Source of the DNA: Flavobacteriales bacterium
GTDB taxonomy: Bacteria; Bacteroidota; Bacteroidia; Flavobacteriales_E; Vicingaceae
Assembly (NCBI GenBank): GCA_018608405.1
Contig: JABAZP010000005.1
Coordinates: 186,001-250,000 of the forward strand
Length of the DNA stretch: 64,000 bases
Direction of reading: 5' to 3'
In this document: positions 24,428 through 33,018 of the stretch, piece after piece
How positions within the stretch are numbered: the first letter of the stretch is position 1
Layout of the letters: each line of letters opens with the position of its first letter
Program-made: the position numbers and the translations under genes
The notes under the pieces: model-generated
Told to the model about the DNA's origin: nothing
The model's input: only the letters and a program-made list of their open reading frames with translations
The model's database searches: none

Positions 24428-25210
24428 TTATTGAGTGGATTCTATTAAATTGGTTAATTCAATAAATTGCTGCACACTTAATTGCTCAGGTCGTTTGTTA
24501 AATAATTCCATCGCTTTAAGCTCATCTGTCAAATATTGTTTCAGGGAGTTTCGCATGGTCTTTCTGCGTTGATTAAACGAAACTTTAACGAGTTGTTTAA
24601 AAAGCTTTTCATCGCAGGGAAGTTTCTTTACGCTATTTCGTTTTAATCGAATAACGGCAGACTTTACTTTTGGTGGGGGATTAAAAACATCTTCATGAAC
24701 GGTGAACAGATAGTCAATATCGAAGAAGGCTTGTAAAAGAATGGAAGTAATTCCATAAACTTTTGAGCCTTCTTTAGAGGCAATCCGTTCCGCAACTTCT
24801 TTTTGAAACATGCCGACAACTTCCAAACACTGATCTTTGTATTCTAAGGCTTTGAATAGTATCTGCGTAGAAATATTGTAGGGAAAATTTCCTAAAATTC
24901 CAAAAGGCTGATCACCATAAATGGTTTTAAGATCTATGCTTAGAAAGTCACCCTCAATCAATTGATCGTTATTAATCCAGTGTTCTTGCTTCAGATACTC
25001 GATAGATTCTGTGTCAATATCAATAACGGTAAGTTTTAAATCTTTTCGTTCTGTGATAAATTTAGTCAACACACCCATTCCGGCTCCAACCTCCAAAACG
25101 TTTTTCAGTTTTCCATCTACGTTAAAAGCATCAACAGTTGCTTTTGCAATGCTAAGGTCCGTTAAGAAATGCTGTCCAAGCTGCTTTTTAGCTCTTACTC
25201 TTTTTGCCAT
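24428..25210 (-). CDS. rsmA: 16S rRNA dimethyladenosine transferase
   Basis: Dimethylates two adjacent adenosines in the 3' hairpin of 16S rRNA (A1518 and A1519 in E. coli numbering). The protein has 260 residues, the usual length. It starts RAKKQLGQHFLTD, and the SAM motif VLEVGAGMGVLT, the acidic VIDIDTES and the catalytic loop GNFPYNIS (standard N-L/I-P-Y with Phe here) are all present. The C-terminal helical domain contains FNQRRKTMRNSLKQ. Its ATG overlaps the DUF4286 stop by 1 bp, so they are co-transcribed. Confidence 0.96.
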   Translation of the reverse strand: MAKRVRAKKQLGQHFLTDLSIAKATVDAFNVDGKLKNVLEVGAGMGVLTKFITERKDLKLTVIDIDTESIEYLKQEHWINNDQLIEGDFLSIDLKTIYGDQPFGILGNFPYNISTQILFKALEYKDQCLEVVGMFQKEVAERIASKEGSKVYGITSILLQAFFDIDYLFTVHEDVFNPPPKVKSAVIRLKRNSVKKLPCDEKLFKQLVKVSFNQRRKTMRNSLKQYLTDELKAMELFNKRPEQLSVQQFIELTNLIESTQ

Positions 25211-25515
25211 TAAGCAAATTCTAATAGGGTTCTAAATGCGGCAGATTTGCCATCGTATCGGTCTGAATGCTCTTTCTGCAGAGCTGGTGCTTTTTCTACT
25301 TGATAGTGATGTAAGTCTGCCATACTTGAGCATGTATATTGAATGTTGTAACTTACCCCTTCTTCGTCTTCCTGTCGGGAAATAACTTTTAACAGCCTAT
25401 ACTCAGTAAAATAACCGGTGGCCATCACATCTGGTATGTGTTTACTTTTCATCCATGCTAACCAATCCTCATGAATTGAACTGTCAATATTAACCGTAAC
25501 ACTATACACTATCAT
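25210..25515 (-). CDS. DUF4286 family protein
   Basis: Small cytoplasmic protein of 101 residues, full length for DUF4286, with a ferredoxin-like dimeric alpha-beta barrel look: IVYSVTVNIDSSIHEDWLAW, HIPDVMATGYFTEYRLLKV and QYTCSSMADLHHY. The function is unknown. The family is almost always next to rsmA and the TPR gene in Bacteroidota, as here (1-bp overlap with rsmA and a 4-bp gap to the TPR gene). Confidence 0.88.
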   Translation of the reverse strand: MIVYSVTVNIDSSIHEDWLAWMKSKHIPDVMATGYFTEYRLLKVISRQEDEEGVSYNIQYTCSSMADLHHYQVEKAPALQKEHSDRYDGKSAAFRTLLEFA

Positions 25516-25519
25516 AATC

Positions 25520-27364
25520 TCAATTTATTTCTTGCTCTATTTTATCTCCCCTTAAGGCTCTAAACCGCTTTCTAGCTTCCACTACAAATAAACTAGAAGG
25601 GTAGGTGGTAAGTAAAGATTTGTAAAGCTCCATTGCCTTTTCTTTGTTGTTAAATTCCTCTTCTTCCAATTTTGCCAAAGCAAATAGGGCATCATCTCCC
25701 AATAAGTCTTCTGCATAACCTGCAATTAATTCTCTTAAAAAAACTGCAGCTTTTTGGTAATCGCTTACTTGCACTGACATTTTATATTTGGCAAATAAAA
25801 TATCGTCTTGTAATGTTGTAAATGGGAAAAATTTTGGAATTGAATCTAACAGTACGGTTGCCTTTTCAAAATCTTTTTTGAATATGAGTAGGTCTGCAAC
25901 AGCGAACATCTGCAAGGGTTCAATGATACTATCTCGACCTACATTGTCTGTTATTAATAGAGATAAGTCCATGGCATCATTTGAAATGAGTTTAGAGGTT
26001 GAACCTTTTAGAACGTCTAATTGCGCTTGAGCCCAATAAAAGTCACCAGTATAAAACGCAATCTTGGCATTTTTATATTTTACCACTTCGCCTAATCTAT
26101 CGTATTTAAATTCTTTTTCCACTTGTGAGTACAACAAAGAGGCTTCCCAAATCTCGTCGTTTAAAAGGTAAAGGTCTGCTAGTTCTATTTTTGCTTCAGC
26201 CTTATCGAAATTGCTAATGCCTTGCAAGTTGATCAACTCAGTGAGTATTGTTATACCATTCTGAACGCTATCCAAATAATACCCGTTTAATTCAGCTAAA
26301 CCCCTCATTAAAATTGTGGTGAGTTCGCTTTTGCCAAGTTCTTTTATGGTCGACTGGTAGGCATTTTCTAAGCTAGTTAAGTCGGCTTTAGTGTAGTTCT
26401 TATTTCCTATTATCTTTTCTTTAAGAACTTCAACAAGTCTCATTTTCGATTGAAAATAATACGGAGAATCCTTTAACTCAATGACGTAATTAAAGGACTT
26501 TTCAGCAGTTGATAGTTCGTCGTTTAGCAATGCTAGTGTGCCAAGGTCGAAAACTCTTCTTCCTTCCTCGCCGTTTTTGCGGTCAAGTGCTTTTGCTTGA
26601 ATAAAGGCACCAGTGAAGTTTTTATCCTGAATATAGAGCCATATTAACATTTCAGAGTAAACTTCCTCGTTTGGTTCTTTTTGAATTCTTCTGAGTAGGA
26701 TTTCCTTTAGTTTCGCTTTTTGAACCCCATCTGGATCTGGGTTTAGAAGTCGAGATAATAAATTTTGGATGGTTTGTAAATAGCTTCTATTGCCTCCTAG
26801 AATTGAGAGGTACTCTTCCATCATTTCATCAGTTTTTCCTAGCCACCCGTAAGTGTTGGCAAGTTCAAATTGATAGAGTCTATCGTTTCTAAAAGAGCGT
26901 CTAGCCTTCAGATAAATCTCTTCGGAGTAAGTATAATATTTGTATTTGTTAAATTGATTTGCCGCGGGTCTCGTTGTCCAGTTGTCTTTCAGAGCCAGCT
27001 GCACTGCTTTATCAAAACTTTTACCCGCTTCTTTTTCAAGTTCCTGAACAGAATAAATATGACCTTGATCTACAAGAAATTCAGCTCTCTGAGGATATTG
27101 TCTAATTCTTTTCCTCACCATTTTTTCCGCCGAATTGAAATCTTTTTCGGCAAGGTAAAGCTCTAATAAGTCGTAATAGTATGCGTCTGAACTAGATTGC
27201 TTTACAAGTTCCTCGTAATACGTAATTGCTTTTTCATTCTCACCATTATTTTTTGCTTGCTTCGCCAAAGCGACAACAGTCCTGAGGTCATTTGATTGGC
27301 CCCAACTTGCAGTATTAGCAATTAGCAACAGTGAAAAAAGAATTAGCGCAAACGCTCTATTCAT
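25520..27364 (-). CDS. Exported tetratricopeptide-repeat protein
   Basis: Protein of 614 residues with a signal peptide (ending ANTASWGQS), so it is periplasmic or envelope-associated. Most of the length is helical TPR-like repeats: NNGENEKAITYYEELVK, EKDFNSAEKMVRKRI, FNNKEKAMELYKSLLTTYPSS and others, about ten or more degenerate units. TPR scaffolds bind protein partners, and none can be named. It lies between the coiled-coil lipoprotein (8-bp overlap) and DUF4286. The syntenic position next to rsmA is conserved in the order. Confidence 0.82.
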   Translation of the reverse strand: MNRAFALILFSLLLIANTASWGQSNDLRTVVALAKQAKNNGENEKAITYYEELVKQSSSDAYYYDLLELYLAEKDFNSAEKMVRKRIRQYPQRAEFLVDQGHIYSVQELEKEAGKSFDKAVQLALKDNWTTRPAANQFNKYKYYTYSEEIYLKARRSFRNDRLYQFELANTYGWLGKTDEMMEEYLSILGGNRSYLQTIQNLLSRLLNPDPDGVQKAKLKEILLRRIQKEPNEEVYSEMLIWLYIQDKNFTGAFIQAKALDRKNGEEGRRVFDLGTLALLNDELSTAEKSFNYVIELKDSPYYFQSKMRLVEVLKEKIIGNKNYTKADLTSLENAYQSTIKELGKSELTTILMRGLAELNGYYLDSVQNGITILTELINLQGISNFDKAEAKIELADLYLLNDEIWEASLLYSQVEKEFKYDRLGEVVKYKNAKIAFYTGDFYWAQAQLDVLKGSTSKLISNDAMDLSLLITDNVGRDSIIEPLQMFAVADLLIFKKDFEKATVLLDSIPKFFPFTTLQDDILFAKYKMSVQVSDYQKAAVFLRELIAGYAEDLLGDDALFALAKLEEEEFNNKEKAMELYKSLLTTYPSSLFVVEARKRFRALRGDKIEQEIN

Positions 27365-27908
27365 TTACCGATTCTTTATAAGCAGCAATTAATGAGTCAA
27401 CTTCAGGTAATAGCTCATTGTATTTTTTTGAACCTTCAGTAATGGCAGCAGTCAACTGACCTGTTGCCATTGTCAATTGGTCATAGTTGGTTTTTTCTAA
27501 AGAGTAATACCGCTCAAACTGTTTTTCGTCTACCAGTCCTTCTGATACGTCGTGATTTAGGTCTGCTATCTGCTTTTTCAGAATGTTAGCTTCGTTCTTG
27601 ATGGTGCCGTATTCTCCTCTAATAAAACCCATTTCTTTTCGCAGTTGAACAAAGGCATCCAACTTAAAAATCATCTCCGGTTTTAAGGTGTCTACTATTT
27701 TATTCTGAATGTAGTTTTTTCTGTCAAAGAAGTTATCTGCCAATTGTTTTACTTCTGCACTATCCAATGCGTTCACCACTTTTGCAACAGAATCAACCTG
27801 GTTTGTTAATTTCTCTATGCTCTCCTTCTGATCAGGGTTTATTTTTGGACCGCAAGAGACGATTAGTAGTGAGAAAATTAGAGATAGGGTAAATAGATGC
27901 TTTTTCAT
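27357..27908 (-). CDS. Coiled-coil lipoprotein
   Basis: Protein of 183 residues. I use the ATG at 27906-27908, because it gives a lipoprotein signal (MKKHLFTLSLIFSLLIVSCG; lipobox I-V-S-C). An upstream start would add 22 residues lying inside serS. After the Cys come long heptad-like helices (ESIEKLTNQVDSVAKVVNAL, LKKQIADLNHDVSE), so an elongated coiled-coil bundle is likely. The function is unknown. It begins 1 bp after the serS stop and overlaps the TPR gene by 8 bp, which suggests that the lipoprotein and the TPR protein act together at the envelope. Confidence 0.78.
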   Translation of the reverse strand: MKKHLFTLSLIFSLLIVSCGPKINPDQKESIEKLTNQVDSVAKVVNALDSAEVKQLADNFFDRKNYIQNKIVDTLKPEMIFKLDAFVQLRKEMGFIRGEYGTIKNEANILKKQIADLNHDVSEGLVDEKQFERYYSLEKTNYDQLTMATGQLTAAITEGSKKYNELLPEVDSLIAAYKESVNE

Positions 27909-27909
27909 T

Positions 27910-29181
27910 TTAATCAATTTTTTGAAATTTAGTGTAAGGAAATAATACCTCTGGAATATTAACACCATCTTCAACTTGGTTGTTTTCCAATAATGCAGCC
28001 ATTATTCTAGGCAATGCAAGTGCACTTCCATTCAAGGTATGGGCAAGTTCTGTTTTGCCTTCGGTATTTTTAAATCTAAGTTTTAAACGATTGGCTTGAA
28101 AAGCTTCAAAATTAGAAACTGAACTTACTTCTAACCATCTATTTTGCGCTGCCGAATAAACTTCAAAGTCATAAGTAAGAGCGGAAGTGAATCCTAAGTC
28201 GCCTCCGCATAGCAATGCGATTCTATATTGAAGACCAAGTTTATCCAAAATACCAGAAACATGCTTTACCATGTCATTCAGGGCTTCATATGATTTGGAA
28301 GGGTGTTGTATTTGTACAATTTCAACCTTATCAAATTGGTGCAGTCTATTAAGACCTCTTACATCTTTTCCATAAGATCCGGCTTCTCTCCTGAAACAAG
28401 GCGTATATCCACTATTTTTAATAGGAAAATCACTTTCTTTTAAAATTACATCGCGGTAAATGTTAGTAATCGGAACCTCTGCAGTTGGAATTAAGTATAA
28501 ATCGTCTACACCGACGTGATACATCTGTCCTTCCTTATCGGGCAATTGCCCTGTTCCGTAACCCGATGCTTCGTTTACTAAATGAGGAGGTATTACTTCG
28601 CTATAACCTGCATTTTCGGCTTCATCTAAAAAGAAATTAATTAATGCTCGTTGTAGCTTGGCACCTTTTCCTGTATACACAGGAAAACCTGCTCCGGATA
28701 TTTTAACACCGACTTCAAAATCAATTAAACCGTACTGCTTGGCTAAATCCCAATGAGGCAGTGCTTCAAAATCGAAGGTAACAACGTTGCCATGCTCTTC
28801 AACAATTTTATTGTCCGCATCTGTGTTTCCTTTTGGCACAATTTCATTGGGGACATTTGGTAATTGGTATAATAAGTTCTGCTGCGCCTCTTCAATTTCT
28901 TGAAGCTTCGCCTTTTCTTCGTTACTCTTCTCCTTAAGCGACTTTGTTTGTTCCTTAAGCACATTGGCTTCTTCTGCTTTCCCACTTTTGTATAAATCGC
29001 CAATTTGTTTAGCCAATTTATTTCCTTCAGCCAAGTCATGGTCCATAGACTGTTGCGTAGCTTTTCGCTGTTCGTCCAATGAAAGGATTTCGTCTATGGT
29101 TTTAGTAAGGTCAAGGTTTCTTTTCGTAAATCGCTCAATTACTAAATCTCTATTTTCTTTGATGTAAGGAATCTGTAACAT
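27910..29181 (-). CDS. serS: Seryl-tRNA synthetase
   Basis: Class II synthetase of 423 residues, charging tRNA-Ser. The N-terminal antiparallel coiled coil (about 25-105) has the IPYIKENRDLVIERFTKR start. The motif 2 region is TPCFRREAGSYGKDVRGLNRLHQF, and the motif 3 region is HTLNGSALALPRIMAALLENNQ. Length and motif order are normal. It has its own TATCTTTG promoter 21 bp upstream and heads the run into the lipoprotein, TPR, DUF4286 and rsmA genes. Confidence 0.97.
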   Translation of the reverse strand: MLQIPYIKENRDLVIERFTKRNLDLTKTIDEILSLDEQRKATQQSMDHDLAEGNKLAKQIGDLYKSGKAEEANVLKEQTKSLKEKSNEEKAKLQEIEEAQQNLLYQLPNVPNEIVPKGNTDADNKIVEEHGNVVTFDFEALPHWDLAKQYGLIDFEVGVKISGAGFPVYTGKGAKLQRALINFFLDEAENAGYSEVIPPHLVNEASGYGTGQLPDKEGQMYHVGVDDLYLIPTAEVPITNIYRDVILKESDFPIKNSGYTPCFRREAGSYGKDVRGLNRLHQFDKVEIVQIQHPSKSYEALNDMVKHVSGILDKLGLQYRIALLCGGDLGFTSALTYDFEVYSAAQNRWLEVSSVSNFEAFQANRLKLRFKNTEGKTELAHTLNGSALALPRIMAALLENNQVEDGVNIPEVLFPYTKFQKID

Positions 29182-29202
29182 TCTTATGGTTTATTCGGCC
29201 TC

Positions 29203-29210
29203 CAAAGATA
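29203..29210 (-). promoter_or_regulatory. -7 element (TATCTTTG) of serS
   Basis: Perfect TAnnTTTG on the minus strand, 21 bp before the ATG at 29179-29181. Bases 29211-29322 show no other feature. Confidence 0.65.
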
Positions 29211-29322
29211 CTAGAGTTTACTAGAACATAAGGAGTGTGTATTGTACAATTTTTAGCTAATAAAGCACTGGAATTAAAGTACCTTATCTTGTTATGCAAT
29301 GAACTACTTGCGGATAAATACT

Positions 29323-29381
29323 TATTAAAAAAACAAAACCCTAGCATACCATCTATTTAAAATAGAAGTAAACTAGGGTTT
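29323..29381 (-). terminator. Intrinsic terminator of rplU-rpmA
   Basis: Arms AAACCCTAG (29336-29344) and CTAGGGTTT (29373-29381) pair perfectly. The intervening 28 bases hold a second small hairpin, CTATTT/AAATAG. On the minus strand a T-rich run (TTTTGTTTTTTTAA) follows. It lies 22 bp beyond the rpmA stop. Confidence 0.8.
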
Positions 29382-29402
29382 GAAAATTTTTAAAATCGGT
29401 GC

Positions 29403-29666
29403 TTACGCTTCCGCCACAGTTTTCACGTGAACGAATGATTTTTTATTTGCTCTTTGTTGGAAAGTAACTATACCGTCTTTCAAAGCATATAGTGTATGGT
29501 CTTTTCCCATTCCTACATTTTCACCCGGGTGATGCTTCGTTCCTCTCTGACGAATAATGATGTTACCTGCAATAGCGCCTTGGCCACCGAAGATTTTCAC
29601 ACCTAGTCGTTTACTTTCCGAATCTCTACCGTTTTTAGAACTACCGGCTCCTTTTTTATGTGCCAT
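29403..29666 (-). CDS. rpmA: Large-subunit ribosomal protein bL27
   Basis: Protein of 87 residues whose N-terminus reaches toward the peptidyl transferase centre. The sequence [22 protein letters not shown] and the [13 protein letters not shown] core are standard bL27. There is no N-terminal extension needing processing as in some Firmicutes. It lies 55 bp after rplU in the classic rplU-rpmA pair and ends at a strong terminator. Confidence 0.98.
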   Translation of the reverse strand: MAHKKGAGSSKNGRDSESKRLGVKIFGGQGAIAGNIIIRQRGTKHHPGENVGMGKDHTLYALKDGIVTFQQRANKKSFVHVKTVAEA

Positions 29667-29721
29667 GATCTATAAGTTTTATCTGTTACTATAAAATCTA
29701 ATCAGTCTTTTTTCTGATTGA

Positions 29722-30267
29722 TTATTTATCTTCCTTTTTATCAGCAGCTTTCTTAGGAGCTGCTTTTTTAGCTGCAGGTTTTGCCTTAGCAGTCGCTTTC
29801 TTTGCTTCAGCCTTTGGTGCAGCTGCTTTTTTAGGCGCAGCCTTTGGAGCTTTAGCTTCAGTTGCTTTTGCCTTTGGAGCTGCGGCAGCTTTTGCCTTAG
29901 GAGCTTCCTCAACTTTCGTTGCTTCTGCTTTCTTAGGAGCCGCTTTTGCAGCGCCACCCTTTCCGAAACCTGTGATTTCAATTTTCGTCAAATATTGACG
30001 ATGGCCATTTCTCTTTTTATAGCCTTTTCTTCTTTTCTTTTTGAAGACGATAACTTTATCGCCTTTCAGGTGTTCCAAGATTTTTCCTAAAACAGAAATA
30101 TCTTTTATAGCTGGGGCGCCAACTTCAATTTTGTCTCCATCTGCAGTTAAAAGAACGTTATCAAAAGAAACTTTTGATCCTTCTTCTCCTTCCAAACGAT
30201 GAACAAATATTTGTTGATCTTTTTCTACCTTGTATTGTTGCCCTGCTATCTCTACAATTGCGTACAT
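29722..30267 (-). CDS. rplU: Large-subunit ribosomal protein bL21 with long basic tail
   Basis: Protein of 181 residues. The first 103 or so form a normal bL21 (MYAIVEIAGQQYKVEKDQ, KVIVFKKKRRKGYKKRNGHRQ, LTKIEITGFG). The remaining 75 or so are a low-complexity Ala/Lys/Pro tail with repeats of the type APKAKA, APKKA and AKPAAKKA. Such tails occur in some Bacteroidota bL21 and probably bind rRNA or are disordered. The promoter TAAATTTG is 40 bp upstream, and the leader starts with a CCCATTTTTGGG palindrome. Frame shadows of the tail give spurious Lys/Leu-rich ORFs. Confidence 0.96.
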   Translation of the reverse strand: MYAIVEIAGQQYKVEKDQQIFVHRLEGEEGSKVSFDNVLLTADGDKIEVGAPAIKDISVLGKILEHLKGDKVIVFKKKRRKGYKKRNGHRQYLTKIEITGFGKGGAAKAAPKKAEATKVEEAPKAKAAAAPKAKATEAKAPKAAPKKAAAPKAEAKKATAKAKPAAKKAAPKKAADKKEDK

Positions 30268-30307
30268 GCCGTTAAGGTTTTAATTTAAATTCCCAAAAAT
30301 GGGAGGG

Positions 30308-30315
30308 CAAATTTA
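30308..30315 (-). promoter_or_regulatory. -7 element (TAAATTTG) of rplU-rpmA
   Basis: Perfect TAnnTTTG on the minus strand, followed at once by CCCTCCCATTTTTGGG. Its start region resembles those of rpmE2 and the EamA gene (see findings). Confidence 0.65.
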
Positions 30316-30348
30316 GCGAAAGCCTTTCATAAAGACAACTACTATATG

Positions 30349-31278
30349 CTACTTTTTTGAATTGAGTTCTTTTATTAACTCTTTTCTTTCTAACTGATTG
30401 TCTTTGTTTACAATATAAATTCCAGTTAGAATTACTCCAATGCAAATAAATTGTAAGAACTCGATGCTTTCACCATCCAATAATCCCCAAAAAATTGCAA
30501 AAACTGGAATTATGTACGTAACGGAGGATGAAAATACAGCGGACACTTTTTTAATGAGCATGTTAAATAGGATGACAGCGATTGCTGTACCAAAAATGGC
30601 AAGAAGGACAATGTAAAACAGGTTTAAGCCAGCTAACTCATCTGTTCGTAGAATGTCGAAGAAATCCGTACTTAAAAGGTGAGTTGCTGCTAAAGGGCCG
30701 GTAAATAAAAAACCAAACGAAGTGATATTTATAGCTCCAACCTCTGATAAGAATGTTTTAATAAAGTTTATGTTAGTAGCGTACATTATGGTTGCGAGCA
30801 CAACTAAGCCTGCATATGCTAGGTTGCCTTCTCCCATGCTTAGATTGCCTGAAGAAAAGATTAAACCAATCGCACCTAGTAATCCTAGTAGCACTCCTGC
30901 GAATTTCATCCATCTAAAACCAAGCTGAAAGAATAGTAAACCTATTACCACTGTGAATAGTGGAACGAGTGAATTGAGCATTCCAGTTAATGAACTGCTG
31001 ATTTGTGTTTGTGCCAAAGGGAATAGATAGGCCGGAATTCCACTACCTAAAAAACCGGCTATGCAGATAGGCAACCATTGATTTCTTTTAATTTTCTTAA
31101 AGTTTCGAAATAAAATTGGAGACAAAAATATTGAGGAAATTACTATTCTCAATGAGGCGACTTGTCCCCAACTAAAAGATACGAGTCCTTTCTTCATAAG
31201 TATAAAGGAGCTACCCCAGACAAATGCTAGAAAAAGCAGCAGGGTCCACTGAATAATTGGTTTGTCTAAGTTGGGCAT
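30349..31278 (-). CDS. EamA/DMT-family transporter
   Basis: Inner-membrane protein of 309 residues with ten predicted helices in two EamA repeats (about 9-140 and 155-290). WGSSFILMKKGL in helix 1 and SSLTGMLNSLVPLFTVVIGLLFF in helices 3-4 are typical of the drug/metabolite transporter superfamily. Substrate unknown; many relatives export amino acids or metabolites. A TAATTTCG promoter-like element lies 17 bp upstream. The 3' end is separated from the rplU promoter by about 30 bp. Confidence 0.9.
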   Translation of the reverse strand: MPNLDKPIIQWTLLLFLAFVWGSSFILMKKGLVSFSWGQVASLRIVISSIFLSPILFRNFKKIKRNQWLPICIAGFLGSGIPAYLFPLAQTQISSSLTGMLNSLVPLFTVVIGLLFFQLGFRWMKFAGVLLGLLGAIGLIFSSGNLSMGEGNLAYAGLVVLATIMYATNINFIKTFLSEVGAINITSFGFLFTGPLAATHLLSTDFFDILRTDELAGLNLFYIVLLAIFGTAIAVILFNMLIKKVSAVFSSSVTYIIPVFAIFWGLLDGESIEFLQFICIGVILTGIYIVNKDNQLERKELIKELNSKK

Positions 31279-31295
31279 TTTTTAAAATTAGAGGG

Positions 31296-31303
31296 CGAAA
31301 TTA
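31296..31303 (-). promoter_or_regulatory. Candidate -7 element (TAATTTCG) of the EamA gene
   Basis: One mismatch to TAnnTTTG, followed by CCCTCTAATTTT, the same initial transcribed pattern as in rplU and rpmE2. Confidence 0.45.
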
Positions 31304-31377
31304 GTTCCTTAATATTTACTACGGGTACTTCGAAAATATTTCGACCATTTAATGAACAGTAATAGCGCTTTTAGGGT

Positions 31378-31385
31378 TAAATTTG
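31378..31385 (+). promoter_or_regulatory. -7 element (TAAATTTG) of the HMA lipoprotein gene
   Basis: Perfect TAnnTTTG, 17 bp before the ATG at 31403. It lies inside the longer open frame that begins at 31352, and so supports the later start. Confidence 0.6.
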
Positions 31386-31402
31386 TTCAAAATTGTATTG
31401 CT

Positions 31403-31897
31403 ATGAAAAAGTTACTTGTATTGTCTTTCTCTTTTGCTACTCTATTTGCAGCTTGTGGAGATTCGAAAACATCATCAGCTGAGGCAGAAGTGATTGAAAT
31501 AAATGCGACTGAAAATAAGTCAGAAAAAGTGGTCTTAGCCGAAAATAAACTAGAGGTGAAGATGGAAGTTGAGGGCATGACTTGTGCAATGGGCTGCGCA
31601 AAATACATTGAGGAGAAAGTTGGTGGTATGGAAGGAGTAGTAGCTTCTACCGTAAATTTCGAAGAGAAAATAGCAACTTTTGAATTTGATAAAACAACAA
31701 TATCATCGGAAGCGATTCAAGAATTCATTAGTAACATACACGATGGGCAATACAAGGCAAAAATTGCGGTGTCTGATTCAAATGTCGAAATTGAAGATAA
31801 GGATGCGGAAGCTGAAGAAGCAACAGTATCAATGAGCGAAAGAATTGATATTTCGTTTCCTCAATTATTCACCTATTTTATAAAGAAAATTAGATAA
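31403..31897 (+). CDS. Heavy-metal-associated (HMA) domain lipoprotein
   Basis: Protein of 164 residues. The ATG at 31403 gives a lipoprotein signal (MKKLLVLSFSFATLFAACG; lipobox F-A-A-C). A Glu/Lys-rich linker leads to an HMA domain (about 52-115) with EVEGMTCAMGCAKYIEEKV. The metal site is C-x-x-x-C rather than the usual C-x-x-C, a form common in Bacteroidota. An acidic tail follows. It lies 47 bp before ctaA. I infer a copper-handling role near cytochrome oxidase assembly, but the sequence does not prove the metal. Confidence 0.85.
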   Translation: MKKLLVLSFSFATLFAACGDSKTSSAEAEVIEINATENKSEKVVLAENKLEVKMEVEGMTCAMGCAKYIEEKVGGMEGVVASTVNFEEKIATFEFDKTTISSEAIQEFISNIHDGQYKAKIAVSDSNVEIEDKDAEAEEATVSMSERIDISFPQLFTYFIKKIR

Positions 31898-31944
31898 GGC
31901 CTTTTTTGAGTAGATAAGAAAGTGTCTTAGCGAAAATCTGTACT

Positions 31945-33012
31945 ATGGAAAACCATTCTCAAACCCTTGAGAACAACCAACTCCAAAACTCTTCTAGAAA
32001 ACAACACAAAGCAATTATAATATGGTTGCTAACCGGGTGTGCACTCATTTTTATTATGGTAGCAATCGGTGGATTAACTCGTTTAACTCATTCAGGTCTA
32101 TCCATGGTAGAGTGGAATTTGTTCGGAAGTAATCCGCCGAGTTCTCAAGCTGATTGGGAAATATTGTTTGATAAGTACAAGCAGTATCCAGAGTACCAAT
32201 TGGTAAATTTTAATTTTTCATTAGAGGAATTTAAGACCATCTTTTATTGGGAATACGGTCACCGAATGTTTGGTCGATTAATAGGGCTGGTATTCATTAT
32301 ACCTTTTTTCTGGTTTTTAATTCGTAAAAAGATAAACAAGTCGTTACTACCAAAGTTGGTCATTTTACTTTGTATGGGTGCATTTCAAGGTTTACTGGGG
32401 TGGTATATGGTCAAAAGTGGGTTGAAAGCAAACCCTGATGTTAGTCACTACAGATTAGCCATGCATTTGACCACGGCGTTCCTAACTTTTGGTTATACCT
32501 TTTGGGTAGCGCTAGGACTCATTTATCCTAAATCAGAAAGAGCTTCCAATCATGTCTTAAAGCGAGGGTTTCAATTTCTTTTCCCCGTTGTTGTGTTGCA
32601 AATAATATGGGGGGCATATATAGCAGGGTTGAATGCCGGAAAAGTTTATAATGCATGGCCTAAAATGGGCGAGAAGTGGATTGCGGATGGTGTAACGGCA
32701 ATGCAGCCGTGGTATTTGAACTTCGTTGAAGGACTTGCTGGTGTTCAATTCATTCACCGCTACTTGGCGTATCTAGTCGTAGGGCTTATCTTATTTCTAT
32801 TTTGGAAAGCAAAAAAAATGCAACTCTCCTCATCTCAAAAATGTGGCGTAAATTCTTTAGTGATAGCGGTCAGTGTTCAATTTGTACTAGGAGTAGTTAC
32901 CTTGTTATATGCAGTGCCAGTTAGTCTTGGTTTGCTGCATCAATTAGGAGCATTTGTCTTGTTGGGATCAGTAATCTACAGCTTGCACCGGTTTAGATTT
33001 AGTTACTCATAA
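31945..33012 (+). CDS. ctaA: Heme A synthase (COX15/CtaA)
   Basis: Oxidises the C8 methyl of heme O to give heme A for cytochrome oxidase. Inner-membrane protein of 355 residues with eight predicted helices in two four-helix bundles. Conserved His residues lie in EYGHRMFGRLIGL, HYRLAMHLTTAFL, FIHRYLAYLVV and LLHQLGAFVLLGS, and the early motif GGLTRLTHSGLSMVEW is a COX15 hallmark. It follows the HMA lipoprotein gene by 47 bp on the same strand and converges with gldD with a 6-bp gap. No other oxidase gene is in the window. Confidence 0.95.
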   Translation: MENHSQTLENNQLQNSSRKQHKAIIIWLLTGCALIFIMVAIGGLTRLTHSGLSMVEWNLFGSNPPSSQADWEILFDKYKQYPEYQLVNFNFSLEEFKTIFYWEYGHRMFGRLIGLVFIIPFFWFLIRKKINKSLLPKLVILLCMGAFQGLLGWYMVKSGLKANPDVSHYRLAMHLTTAFLTFGYTFWVALGLIYPKSERASNHVLKRGFQFLFPVVVLQIIWGAYIAGLNAGKVYNAWPKMGEKWIADGVTAMQPWYLNFVEGLAGVQFIHRYLAYLVVGLILFLFWKAKKMQLSSSQKCGVNSLVIAVSVQFVLGVVTLLYAVPVSLGLLHQLGAFVLLGSVIYSLHRFRFSYS

Positions 33013-33018
33013 GCCAAT

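Noticed and set aside
29679-29981. Lys/Leu/Gln-rich ORF beside rpmA
   Set aside because: It is a frame shadow of the low-complexity bL21 tail, with biased composition and no family.
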